Below are positions 16,511 through 23,343 of a stretch of 64,000 nt of DNA, piece after piece. This DNA comes from Geothrix sp. (GTDB lineage: Bacteria; Acidobacteriota; Holophagae; Holophagales; Holophagaceae), in assembly GCF_020622065.1 (NCBI RefSeq), contig NZ_JAHRYQ010000002.1:64867-128866 (forward strand), in the 5' to 3' direction. Under the pieces are notes generated by a model that saw only the letters and a program-made list of their open reading frames with translations, searched no databases and was not told the origin of the DNA. How positions within the stretch are numbered: position 1 is the first letter of the stretch; every line of letters starts with the position of its first letter. The translations under genes and the position numbers were made by a program.

Positions 16511-18283
16511 CTATTTCAGATCGAGTTCGAAGGGCAGCCTGGCGTAGACGCCCCTGGGGTCGTTCAGCGAGGTCAGCAGGTCCACCTGCCGCAGAAGGCC
16601 TCCCGCCAGCGCATCCACGGGGCCCGGTTTCGCCAGCTTCCGGGGCTTGCCACCCAGGCTCTTCAGCAGCTCCTTGAGCGTGTCCTGCTCCCGCTCGGGG
16701 CCGACCAGGTAGTAGTCCCCGTCCGCCTTGGCCAGGGTCGCCGCGTGCTTCACCGCCGCGCCGAGTCCGCCGATCTCGTCCACCAGGCCCAGCTTGAGGG
16801 CCTCCTGGCCCGACCACACGCGCCCCTGGGCGATCTCGTGGACGGCTTCCTTCTTCATCTTCCGGCTGTCGGCCACCTTGGTCACGAACTGGTCGTAGAT
16901 GCGGTCCACCAGGCCCTGGATGCGCGTCAGCTCCAGGTCGTTCTTGGGCCGCGTCAGGGTCATGGGGTTGGCCAGCTTCGCGGTCTGGACACTGTCCCAG
17001 GTGATGCCGTGCTCGTTGGCCAGCTTCTTCACATTGGGCAGCAGGCCGAAGACGCCGATGGAACCCGTGATGGTGCTGGGCTCGGCGAAGATGCGGTCGC
17101 CGTAGGTGCTGATCCAGTAGCCGCCCGAGGCCGCCAGGTGCCCCATGGACACCACCAGGGGCTTCACCTTCTTCGTGAGGATGACTTCCCGCTGGATGAG
17201 CTCCGAGGCGGAAGCGCTCCCGCCAGGGCTGTTCACGCGCAGCACCACGGCCTTGACGCGCTCATCGAGGCGCAGGCGGCGCAGCTCCCGGCTGAGGCGT
17301 TCGCCGCCCACCTGGGTGGACTTGCCTTCGCCATCCACGATCTCGCCCTCGGCCACGACGACGGCGATGCGGGTCTTGCCGGTCTTCGCCTCGCCGGGGA
17401 TGCCGGCGTAGGTGGCCAGGGTGATCTGGGGGAAATCCTTATCCTTGGACTGCTTCCCGGCCAGCTTCTTCAGCTCGTCGAGCACTTCGTCATAGGGCGC
17501 GATGCGGTCGATCAGGCTCAGCTTCTTCGCCTCGTCCGCTTCGATGAGCCCCCGTTCGTCCGCGATGGCCTGCAGCTCCGCCGGAGCCTTCTTCCGGTCC
17601 TTGGCGACCGTCTCCTTCCACTCGGACCAGATGTCGTCGAGCAGCTTCTGCACCTGTTCGCGGTTGGGTTCACTCATGCGGTCAGTGATGAAGGGCTCCA
17701 CCGCGCTCTTGTACTTGCCCACGCGGGTTACCTGAACCTCCACGCCGTACTTCTTGAAGGCCTCGCCGAAGAACATGGGCTCGCTGGCCAGGCCGTTCAG
17801 TTCCATCTCGCCGAAGGGGTTCATGAACACGGTCGTGGCGCCGGCGGCCAGGTAGAAGTCCCGCTTCGCCCAGCCCAGGTTGTAGGCCAGCACGGGCTTC
17901 TTCGCCTTGAACCGCTGGATGGCCTCCCGCAGCTCCCGCAGCTGGGCAGGACCGGCGCCCTGCAGGTTGCCCGTGAGGAACAGGGCCGTGATGCGGCTGT
18001 CGGCGGCGGCCCGGTCCAGGGCCTCGATGGCCGCCGGAAGCGCCTGGCTGTGGCTCCCGGCGCCACCCAGGGCCTCGCTGAGGGCCTCGCTGGGTTCAGG
18101 ATCGCGGTCACCATCCGACAGGCTGGTGTCCAGGTCGAAGATCAGCACGGCCTTGGTCGGGACCGTGGGCTTGCCGGAGGAGCCGACGGCCGCCAGCAGG
18201 CCGAAGAACAGGAAGACGGCCAACCCGCCAGCCACCATCAGGGCCAGCAGGGCGGCGAAGAAACTCTTGAAGAAGTCCTTCAT
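16511..18283 (-). CDS. sppA: Signal peptide peptidase SppA (67-kDa type)
   Basis: SppA is a membrane-anchored serine protease that degrades cleaved signal peptides. The 590-residue duplicated form has an N-terminal anchor (FFAALLALMVAGGLAVFLFF) and the nucleophile motif VLRVNSPGGSASASE (Ser352), with AASGGYWIST and STITGSIGVFG after it. By eye, the position of the E. coli general base Lys209 (YLASFANKIW) aligns with Thr151 here (YLAAGATTVF), and the corresponding C-terminal-half position is Arg (GDRIF). Start ATG at 18283 was preferred to one seven codons upstream. Either another lysine, such as Lys140, serves or activity is altered. Confidence 0.92.
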   Translation of the reverse strand: MKDFFKSFFAALLALMVAGGLAVFLFFGLLAAVGSSGKPTVPTKAVLIFDLDTSLSDGDRDPEPSEALSEALGGAGSHSQALPAAIEALDRAAADSRITALFLTGNLQGAGPAQLRELREAIQRFKAKKPVLAYNLGWAKRDFYLAAGATTVFMNPFGEMELNGLASEPMFFGEAFKKYGVEVQVTRVGKYKSAVEPFITDRMSEPNREQVQKLLDDIWSEWKETVAKDRKKAPAELQAIADERGLIEADEAKKLSLIDRIAPYDEVLDELKKLAGKQSKDKDFPQITLATYAGIPGEAKTGKTRIAVVVAEGEIVDGEGKSTQVGGERLSRELRRLRLDERVKAVVLRVNSPGGSASASELIQREVILTKKVKPLVVSMGHLAASGGYWISTYGDRIFAEPSTITGSIGVFGLLPNVKKLANEHGITWDSVQTAKLANPMTLTRPKNDLELTRIQGLVDRIYDQFVTKVADSRKMKKEAVHEIAQGRVWSGQEALKLGLVDEIGGLGAAVKHAATLAKADGDYYLVGPEREQDTLKELLKSLGGKPRKLAKPGPVDALAGGLLRQVDLLTSLNDPRGVYARLPFELDLK

Positions 18284-18339
18284 GACGGGCTCCGGAAAGG
18301 TCATTCAGGATCGCACGAACACGGCCCCACGGCCGAGGC

Positions 18340-18882
18340 TCATGGATGGAGCCGCGCCGCCAGGGAGAGGAACTTCTCCAGGGCCCTCGGGACCGAAGCG
18401 GCGGTGCGGGAGTCGGTGGGCGCGCCCTCCGCATCCAGCTGCTGGTCCGCATGAGGCACCGTGATGGCTTCCGGCAGGGCCAGCGCGCCCATGTTGGCGA
18501 GGGTGGCCCGCCAGGCCACCAGGCCGCGGGCGCCGCCGAAGGCTCCGGGGCTCGCACTGCAGAGCAGCACCGGCAGGTCGGGCCAGGGGCTGGGTTTCAT
18601 GGTGCTGAGCCAGTCCACGGCATTCTTCAGGTGCCCCGGAATGCCCGAGTTGTACTCCGGCGACACGATGACCAGCCCGTGGGCTTCCCGGAGGGCGCCA
18701 TGCAGGGTCAGGGCTTCGGCCGAGGGCGCGGCGCCCTCCTCGTAGAGCGGCAGGCGCAGCGCCTCCCCGGTGAAGGCCGCCACCTCGTGGCCCCGGCCTT
18801 CCAGCGTCTGGGCGAGGTGGCGCAGCAGCCGGGCGTTGAGGGAACCGGCGCGGAGACTTCCGCCTACCAGTGCCAGCTTCAT
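18340..18882 (-). CDS. NADPH-dependent FMN reductase
   Basis: The 180-residue flavodoxin-fold protein has the family N-terminus (MKLALVGGSLRAGSLNARLL), the flavin-contact motif SPEYNSGIPGHLKNAVDWLS and a GARG loop. Members reduce FMN, quinones or azo dyes with NAD(P)H. Start ATG at 18882 has a strong ribosome site (AGGGAGG). It is divergent from the bacilliredoxin gene, sharing an 84-base promoter region that holds a CRP/FNR-like palindrome, which would suit redox control. Confidence 0.9.
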   Translation of the reverse strand: MKLALVGGSLRAGSLNARLLRHLAQTLEGRGHEVAAFTGEALRLPLYEEGAAPSAEALTLHGALREAHGLVIVSPEYNSGIPGHLKNAVDWLSTMKPSPWPDLPVLLCSASPGAFGGARGLVAWRATLANMGALALPEAITVPHADQQLDAEGAPTDSRTAASVPRALEKFLSLAARLHP

Positions 18883-18910
18883 GGGTCCTCCCTTGTGATG
18901 GGACCAAGTG

Positions 18911-18922
18911 TGATCTAGATCA
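18911..18922. promoter_or_regulatory. CRP/FNR-like palindrome in a divergent promoter
   Basis: TGATCTAGATCA is a perfect 12-bp palindrome. With flanks it reads GTGAT-N4-ATCAA, one base from the FNR consensus TTGAT-N4-ATCAA. It lies between divergent FMN reductase and bacilliredoxin genes, about where a -35 region for the latter would be. Confidence 0.5.
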
Positions 18923-18924
18923 AT

Positions 18925-18946
18925 CTTGACTCGATTGGTAAACTTT
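18925..18946 (+). promoter_or_regulatory. 22-bp element shared with the nfu promoter
   Basis: This element matches 36831-36852 at 17 of 22 positions, including an identical TTGGTAAACTTT-type end (TTGGTAAACTTT here). Both copies start with a C-nT-GAC half (TTGAC or CTGAC) and lie 14-20 bases before the ATG. The weak dyad TTGAC...GGTAAA resembles Rrf2-family (IscR-like) sites. TAAACT within it could also be a -10 hexamer. Confidence 0.5.
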
Positions 18947-18966
18947 TTGCCTGAACGGAGAACCTC

Positions 18967-19395
18967 ATGTCGAACTACCCCGAATACATGGTCGCCCCGA
19001 TGCGCGAGGAACTGATCCAGGTTGGCTTCCGGCAACTGCTGACGCCGGCCCAGGTGGACGCGGCGCTGCAGGCCCCGGGCACCACGCTGCTGGTGGTGAA
19101 CAGCGTCTGCGGCTGCGCGGCGGCCGGGGCCCGGCCCGGCGTCACGGAGGCCCTGCGGACCCAGGACCTGCGCTTCGACCATCTGGTGACTGTCTTCGCC
19201 GGCATGGAGAAGGAGGCCACCGCCCAGGCCCGCGAATACTTCGAGGGCGCCATGCCCACCAGCCCCCAGGCCGCCATCCTCAAGGACGGCCAGCTCGTCC
19301 ACCTCATGCAGCGCCAGGATTTCCTGGGCCACAGTCCCGAGGAGATCGCGGCCACGCTGACCTCCGCCTACCGCCGGACTGTGGCCGCCAGCTGA
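18967..19395 (+). CDS. BrxA/BrxB-family bacilliredoxin
   Basis: The 142-residue protein has the family N-terminus (YPEYMVAPMREELIQVGF) and the CGC active-site motif (NSVCGCAAAGARPG, Cys48 and Cys50), plus MPTSPQAAI and FLGHSPEEI. Bacilliredoxins remove bacillithiol from oxidised protein thiols in organisms that make it. Its upstream region carries a CRP/FNR-like palindrome and an element shared with the Fe-S gene at 36867. Specific assignment to BrxA or BrxB is not possible. Confidence 0.9.
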   Translation: MSNYPEYMVAPMREELIQVGFRQLLTPAQVDAALQAPGTTLLVVNSVCGCAAAGARPGVTEALRTQDLRFDHLVTVFAGMEKEATAQAREYFEGAMPTSPQAAILKDGQLVHLMQRQDFLGHSPEEIAATLTSAYRRTVAAS

Positions 19396-19438
19396 TTCCA
19401 CCCCGGGACTTGAAGTAGGCTGGGCGTCGGAGAACCCG

Positions 19439-20557
19439 ATGCCCAAGCCCCTGTCCCACTTCAAGATCGTGGATCTGTCCTGCGTGCTTGCCGGTCCGTT
19501 CTCCACCCAGCTGCTGGCGGATTTCGGCGCCGAGGTGCAGAAGCTGGAGCCTCCGGAAGGCGACCCCACCCGTGGCTGGGGCCCCCCTTTCGAGCACGGC
19601 GAGTCAGGCGAGAGCGCCTATTTTCGCTGCGCCAACCGGGGCAAGCGCAGCCGCCCCATCGACCTGCACACGGAAGAGGGCAGGGCCGACCTCTTCGACC
19701 TTCTGAAGGACGCCGATGTGCTGGTGGAGAACTTCCGGGCCGACTCCGCGGACCGCCTGGGGCTCGGCTGGAAGCGGCTTCACGCCAAGTTCCCCAAGCT
19801 CATCCTGGCCTCCGTCCGGGGTTTCGCCTCGGATGTCACCGCCTCCCGCCGCGCGGGCTACGACTTCATCATCCAGGCGGAGAGCGGCTGGATGGCCATC
19901 ACCGGCGAGCAGGAGGGGCGCCCCATGAAGGTGGGCGTGGCCCTGGTGGATGTCCTGGCGGGGCTCTACTGCGCCAACGGCATCCAGGCCGCCCTGCTCC
20001 ACCGCGAGCGCACCGGCGAGGCCCTCCACATCGAGGTGCCCCTGATGGAAGCCGCCCTGGCGGGCCTGGTGAATGTCGCGGCCGGCGCCCTCATGACCGG
20101 CAAGCCCCCGCAGCGCTGGGGCAATGCCCATCCCCAGATCGTGCCCTACCAGTCTTTCCGGTGCAGCGATGGCGATGTGGCCATCGGCGTGGGCAGCGAC
20201 CGCCAGTTCGAGGTGCTCGCCATGTGGCTGGACCTGGACCTCGACGCCCGCCCCGAATGGAAGCAGAACCGGGGCCGCGTGAAGGACCGGGCGGAGCTCG
20301 TGGCCCTCATCGAGGCCCGCACCTTGGCCAGCACCGTGGAAAGCGTGCTCGCCATGTGCGAAGCCAACGCCATCCCCGCCAGCCGGGTGCGGAGCGTGGA
20401 CGAGGTGCTCTTCCGCAAGGGCGGCGAGCTGCATAACCTGCTGCAGCCCCTCTTCGAGGCGGAGACCCACACGATGATCCCCACCCTGGCCGCGCCGGTG
20501 CTGCTCAATGGCGAGCGGGCCTGCGCCGCCCTTCCCCCGCCCCGCTGGAAGCCATGA
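19439..20557 (+). CDS. CaiB/BaiF family (class III) CoA-transferase
   Basis: The 372-residue protein has the family pattern: LAGPFSTQLLADFGAEVQKLE at the N-terminus, NRGKRS, VENFRADSADRLGLGW, and YDFIIQAESGWMAITGE; the catalytic-type aspartate is in VGVALVDVLAGLYCANGI. These enzymes move CoA between carboxylic acids through an aspartyl-CoA intermediate; the substrate cannot be read from sequence. GGAG lies six bases before the ATG. The stop overlaps the start of the DciA-like gene (ATGA). Confidence 0.92.
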   Translation: MPKPLSHFKIVDLSCVLAGPFSTQLLADFGAEVQKLEPPEGDPTRGWGPPFEHGESGESAYFRCANRGKRSRPIDLHTEEGRADLFDLLKDADVLVENFRADSADRLGLGWKRLHAKFPKLILASVRGFASDVTASRRAGYDFIIQAESGWMAITGEQEGRPMKVGVALVDVLAGLYCANGIQAALLHRERTGEALHIEVPLMEAALAGLVNVAAGALMTGKPPQRWGNAHPQIVPYQSFRCSDGDVAIGVGSDRQFEVLAMWLDLDLDARPEWKQNRGRVKDRAELVALIEARTLASTVESVLAMCEANAIPASRVRSVDEVLFRKGGELHNLLQPLFEAETHTMIPTLAAPVLLNGERACAALPPPRWKP

Positions 20558-20949
20558 AGCGCACTCCGCGCCTCGTCCCTCTCGGGGCCCGCCTGCCCAA
20601 CCAGAAGGCGGAAGCCCGGCTGCGCCAGGCCTGGCCCTTCGTCGTGGGGCCCGCCCTGGCGGACCGCACGCGCCCCCTGCGCGTGGAGCGCGACATTCTC
20701 GTCATGGGCTGCTGGGAGCTCGCCCGCATCGGCCCCCTGCGCGAAGCCGCGGCGGCCGTCTGGCCCCAGATCCGCGACCGCATCCGCCGGGCGCTCGGAC
20801 TCACCCTGTCCGGCCTCCAGGTCGTGCCCTGCGACCCCCCGGTGGAGACACCCGCCGCCCCCAAGGACCCCGATCCCCTTCGCCGCGCCCTGCGCCTGCT
20901 CGAAGCCCGCCGCAAAGAGCGGATCCGCCTCGGCCTGGAGTCCGAATAG
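20554..20949 (+). CDS. DUF721/DciA-like protein
   Basis: The 131-residue protein has the DUF721 core (WPFVVGPALADRTRPLRV.RDILVMGCWELARIGPL). In many bacteria DUF721 proteins such as DciA load the replicative helicase DnaB. The C-terminal third is basic (RRALRLLEARRKERIRLGL). It overlaps the CoA-transferase gene by four bases and lies just before the tRNA-Pro gene. Family match is good; the helicase-loading role is inferred. Confidence 0.75.
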   Translation: MKRTPRLVPLGARLPNQKAEARLRQAWPFVVGPALADRTRPLRVERDILVMGCWELARIGPLREAAAAVWPQIRDRIRRALGLTLSGLQVVPCDPPVETPAAPKDPDPLRRALRLLEARRKERIRLGLESE

Positions 20950-20957
20950 CTGCATGC

Positions 20958-20986
20958 TGGACGCCCCCGTCCGTTTCCAGTAGAGT
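20958..20986 (+). promoter_or_regulatory. Candidate promoter of tRNA-Pro
   Basis: TGGACG (20958-20963) and TAGAGT (20981-20986) with a 17-base spacer place a start site near 20993, a few bases before the tRNA. Confidence 0.45.
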
Positions 20987-20996
20987 CAAACCTTCG

Positions 20997-21106
<110 letters not shown>

Positions 21107-21113
<7 letters not shown>

Positions 21114-21141
21114 AAGCAGGCGAGAGGATTCGGACCTCCGA
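21107..21141 (-). repeat. Inverted partial copy of the tRNA-Pro 3' end
   Basis: Read on the minus strand, this segment repeats the T-arm and 3' end of the tRNA just upstream (21045-21074), differing by a 5-base insertion and one substitution. Together with the hairpin it makes a near-palindrome of about 100 bases. It lacks the 5' half and cannot be a functional tRNA. Confidence 0.75.
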
Positions 21142-21169
21142 ATGGGACCACCCGAGGCGTGCCTTGATG
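21133..21169 (+). repeat. Copy 1 of a 37-base direct repeat
   Basis: Matches 21260-21296 with a single A/G difference (GACCTCCGAATGGGACC, one variable base, CCCGAGGCGTGCCTTGATG). It ends in an 8-bp hairpin GGCGTGCC-ttgat-GGCACGCC (21156-21176). The start of the unit is the inverted tRNA T-arm copy. Confidence 0.75.
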
Positions 21170-21259
21170 GCACGCCGAAGCGGGACCGGCGGCTGGCGAA
21201 GCCAGACGCAGTTCGAATCCACACCCGGATGGGTCGAACCCCCAGAAGGAGAGGCGGCC

Positions 21260-21296
21260 GACCTCCGAATGGGACCGCCCGAGGCGTGCCTTGATG
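21260..21296 (+). repeat. Copy 2 of a 37-base direct repeat
   Basis: Second copy of the unit at 21133-21169. Between the copies are further T-arm-like fragments (GTTCGAATCC at 21211-21220 and GGGTCGAACCCC at 21231-21242), so this stretch is a mosaic of tRNA-derived pieces. Confidence 0.75.
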
Positions 21297-21485
21297 TCCT
21301 GCCATGGCCGGACGCATCCAAACCCGCGCCTCGGTGGGTCGCGATCCAATCGAGGAAACGGCTCAATCCATTCCAAGCCCGTGGTCAGACCACGCGCAGG
21401 TCCATTCTCGCCTTTCGTGATCCTCGGCTTCCCGTCTCCCGGGCTACAATGATCGGTTCCGCCCGCCGGACGGGGAGCCCACTCG

Positions 21486-21812
21486 ATGACCGATGCCTGC
21501 ACCATCTTCACCACTTGCGGCAGCGAGGAAACCGCCCTGACCATTGCGGCGGCCCTGGTGGACCAGGCGTACGCGGCCTGCGTGAACATCGTCCCCAGCA
21601 TCAAGAGCTATTACTACTTCAAGGGCGAGACCCATTTGGATGAAGAGGTCATGCTGATCATCAAGACCACCCGGGAGCTCTTCCCCCAGGTCTCGGAAGT
21701 GATCACGGACCTGCACACCTATGAGGTCCCCGAAATTCTGATGTTCCCCGTCGAAGAAGGCTCCGAGCCGTTCCTCGACTGGATCCGCCAGAGCGTGAAC
21801 CGGCTGGCCTGA
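21486..21812 (+). CDS. cutA: Divalent-cation tolerance protein CutA
   Basis: The 108-residue protein has the CutA1 signatures: [51 protein letters not shown] and [10 protein letters not shown]. CutA forms very stable trimers; its role in copper tolerance is disputed. It lies just before glpX with a 47-base gap. Confidence 0.95.
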   Translation: MTDACTIFTTCGSEETALTIAAALVDQAYAACVNIVPSIKSYYYFKGETHLDEEVMLIIKTTRELFPQVSEVITDLHTYEVPEILMFPVEEGSEPFLDWIRQSVNRLA

Positions 21813-21859
21813 CCCGGCCCCGCCCTCGACCACCACGCCGTCTACCCGGGAGTCTCCCC

Positions 21860-22840
21860 ATGGAACATACCCTGTCCCTCGAATTCCTGCGGGTGGTCGA
21901 AGAGGCTGCCCTCGCCTGCGCCACCTCCATCGGCCATGGCCGCCGCAAGCACAGCGACAAGCTCGCCGTGGAGGCCATGCGGAAGGCCATGGAGACCGTC
22001 CGCATGGATGGGACCATCGTCATCGGCGAAGGCGAGCGGGACGAGGCGCCCATGCTCTACATCGGCGAGAAGGTGGGCATGGGGGCGGATCTGGACGGGG
22101 ACCACCCGGCGGTGGACATTGCGGTGGATCCGCTGGAAGGGACGAACCTCTGCGCCACGGGTGCCTCCAATGCCATCGCCGTCCTGGCGGCCACGGAAAA
22201 GGGGGGCCTGCTCCACGCGCCGGACCTCTACATGGAGAAGCTCGTGGTGGGCCCTGCCGCCAAGGGCAAGGTGAGCCTCGATGCCCCGGTGCAGGAAACC
22301 CTCGACATCATCGCCAAGTCCCTGGATCGCCAGGTCTCCGAGATCACCGTCAGCGTCCTCGACCGCGACCGCCACGCCCAGCTCATCGCCGACATCCGCA
22401 AGGCCGGCGCCCGCATCCAGCTCATCGGCGATGGCGACCTCAGCGCCGCCATCAGCGCCGCCGTGAGCGGCACGGGCATCCATGCGGTGATGGGCACCGG
22501 CGGGGCCCCCGAGGGCGTGCTGTCCGCCGCCGCCCTGAAGTGCCTCAATGGCGAGATCCTGGGCCGCCTCAAGGTGGATACCAACACCGCCAGCCGCGAA
22601 AAGGCCGAAGCCATGGGTGTGGATTTCAACCGCATCTACCGCACCGACGACCTCTGTCCCGGCAAGCAGGTGGTGTTCGCCGCCTGCGGCGTGACCCACG
22701 GCAACCTGCTGCAGGGCGTGCGCCACTTCGGCCACGGCTCCCGCACCTCCAGCCTCATCCTCACCTACGGCAGCCGCCAGGTGCGCTTCATCGACACCGT
22801 TCACATCAAGGACGGCGAAACCGTGACGGTGCGCTTCTAG
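21860..22840 (+). CDS. glpX: Class II fructose-1,6-bisphosphatase (GlpX)
   Basis: GlpX hydrolyses fructose-1,6-bisphosphate in gluconeogenesis. The 326-residue protein contains the metal-binding motif [15 protein letters not shown], the phosphatase motif VDPLEGTN, and [10 protein letters not shown] and [15 protein letters not shown] blocks typical of the family. GGGAG precedes the start by seven bases. With the malic enzyme and amino-acid uptake genes it fits growth on peptides, where gluconeogenesis is needed. Confidence 0.96.
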   Translation: MEHTLSLEFLRVVEEAALACATSIGHGRRKHSDKLAVEAMRKAMETVRMDGTIVIGEGERDEAPMLYIGEKVGMGADLDGDHPAVDIAVDPLEGTNLCATGASNAIAVLAATEKGGLLHAPDLYMEKLVVGPAAKGKVSLDAPVQETLDIIAKSLDRQVSEITVSVLDRDRHAQLIADIRKAGARIQLIGDGDLSAAISAAVSGTGIHAVMGTGGAPEGVLSAAALKCLNGEILGRLKVDTNTASREKAEAMGVDFNRIYRTDDLCPGKQVVFAACGVTHGNLLQGVRHFGHGSRTSSLILTYGSRQVRFIDTVHIKDGETVTVRF

Positions 22841-22849
22841 GCCCTGGCC

Positions 22850-23311
22850 TTGCGTGAATCCCTCCGCACCCGCCTCTTCCGCTGGGCCTTCAACCTGTGG
22901 CCCTGCTTCCGCGGCACGGGCGCGCGGGTGGCCTACATCGCCGCCGACTGGTCCGAGATCCGGGTCCGCCTCCCTCTTTCCTGGCGGACCCGCAACTATG
23001 TGGGTACCATCTTCGGCGGCAGCCTGTACGCCGGGGTGGATCCCTTCTACATGCTCATGTTGATCCACCGCCTGGGCCCCGAGTTCGTCGTGTGGGACAA
23101 GGCCGCCTCCATCCGGTTCCGGAAGCCCGGGCGCAGCACGCTGAGCGCCACCTTCCGGGTGGACGAAGCCGAGGTGGCGGAGATCCGCCGGCTGCTCCGG
23201 GAGCAACCCAAGGTCGACCGCACCTACGCGGTGGACCTGCGGGACGCCGATGGCGTCATCCATGCGGAAATTCAGAAAGTGGTTCACATATCCCTTCGAA
23301 TTCCTTCCTGA
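22850..23311 (+). CDS. Second DUF4442 hotdog-fold (thioesterase-like) protein
   Basis: A TTG start nine bases after glpX gives a 153-residue protein. LSWRTRNYVGTIFGGSLYAGVDPFYMLML is the same motif region as in the protein at 14767-15252 (RRWTRNHLGSMYFGAL), so the two are paralogues. Fold family is reasonable; substrate unknown. Confidence 0.75.
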   Translation: MRESLRTRLFRWAFNLWPCFRGTGARVAYIAADWSEIRVRLPLSWRTRNYVGTIFGGSLYAGVDPFYMLMLIHRLGPEFVVWDKAASIRFRKPGRSTLSATFRVDEAEVAEIRRLLREQPKVDRTYAVDLRDADGVIHAEIQKVVHISLRIPS

Positions 23312-23343
23312 TAGGCTTTTACCCTCATCATACGAGGTCATTC

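Larger units (their letters stand above)
21114..21485. other. Gene-free, tRNA-derived intergenic mosaic
   Basis: No protein gene is supported here; frames that cross it are chance reads through tRNA-like sequence. Up to about 21300 it consists of the inverted tRNA fragment and the 37-base repeats. The last part is unique sequence with a TACAAT -10-like hexamer at 21445-21450, likely the cutA promoter. Confidence 0.6.

Noticed and set aside
15809-18454. An 881-residue plus-strand frame across marC and sppA
   Set aside because: Shadow of two recognised minus-strand genes; no domain and biased composition.
21114-21485. Possible CRISPR array because of direct repeats
   Set aside because: Only two repeat copies, tRNA-derived sequence, no regular spacers and no cas genes.
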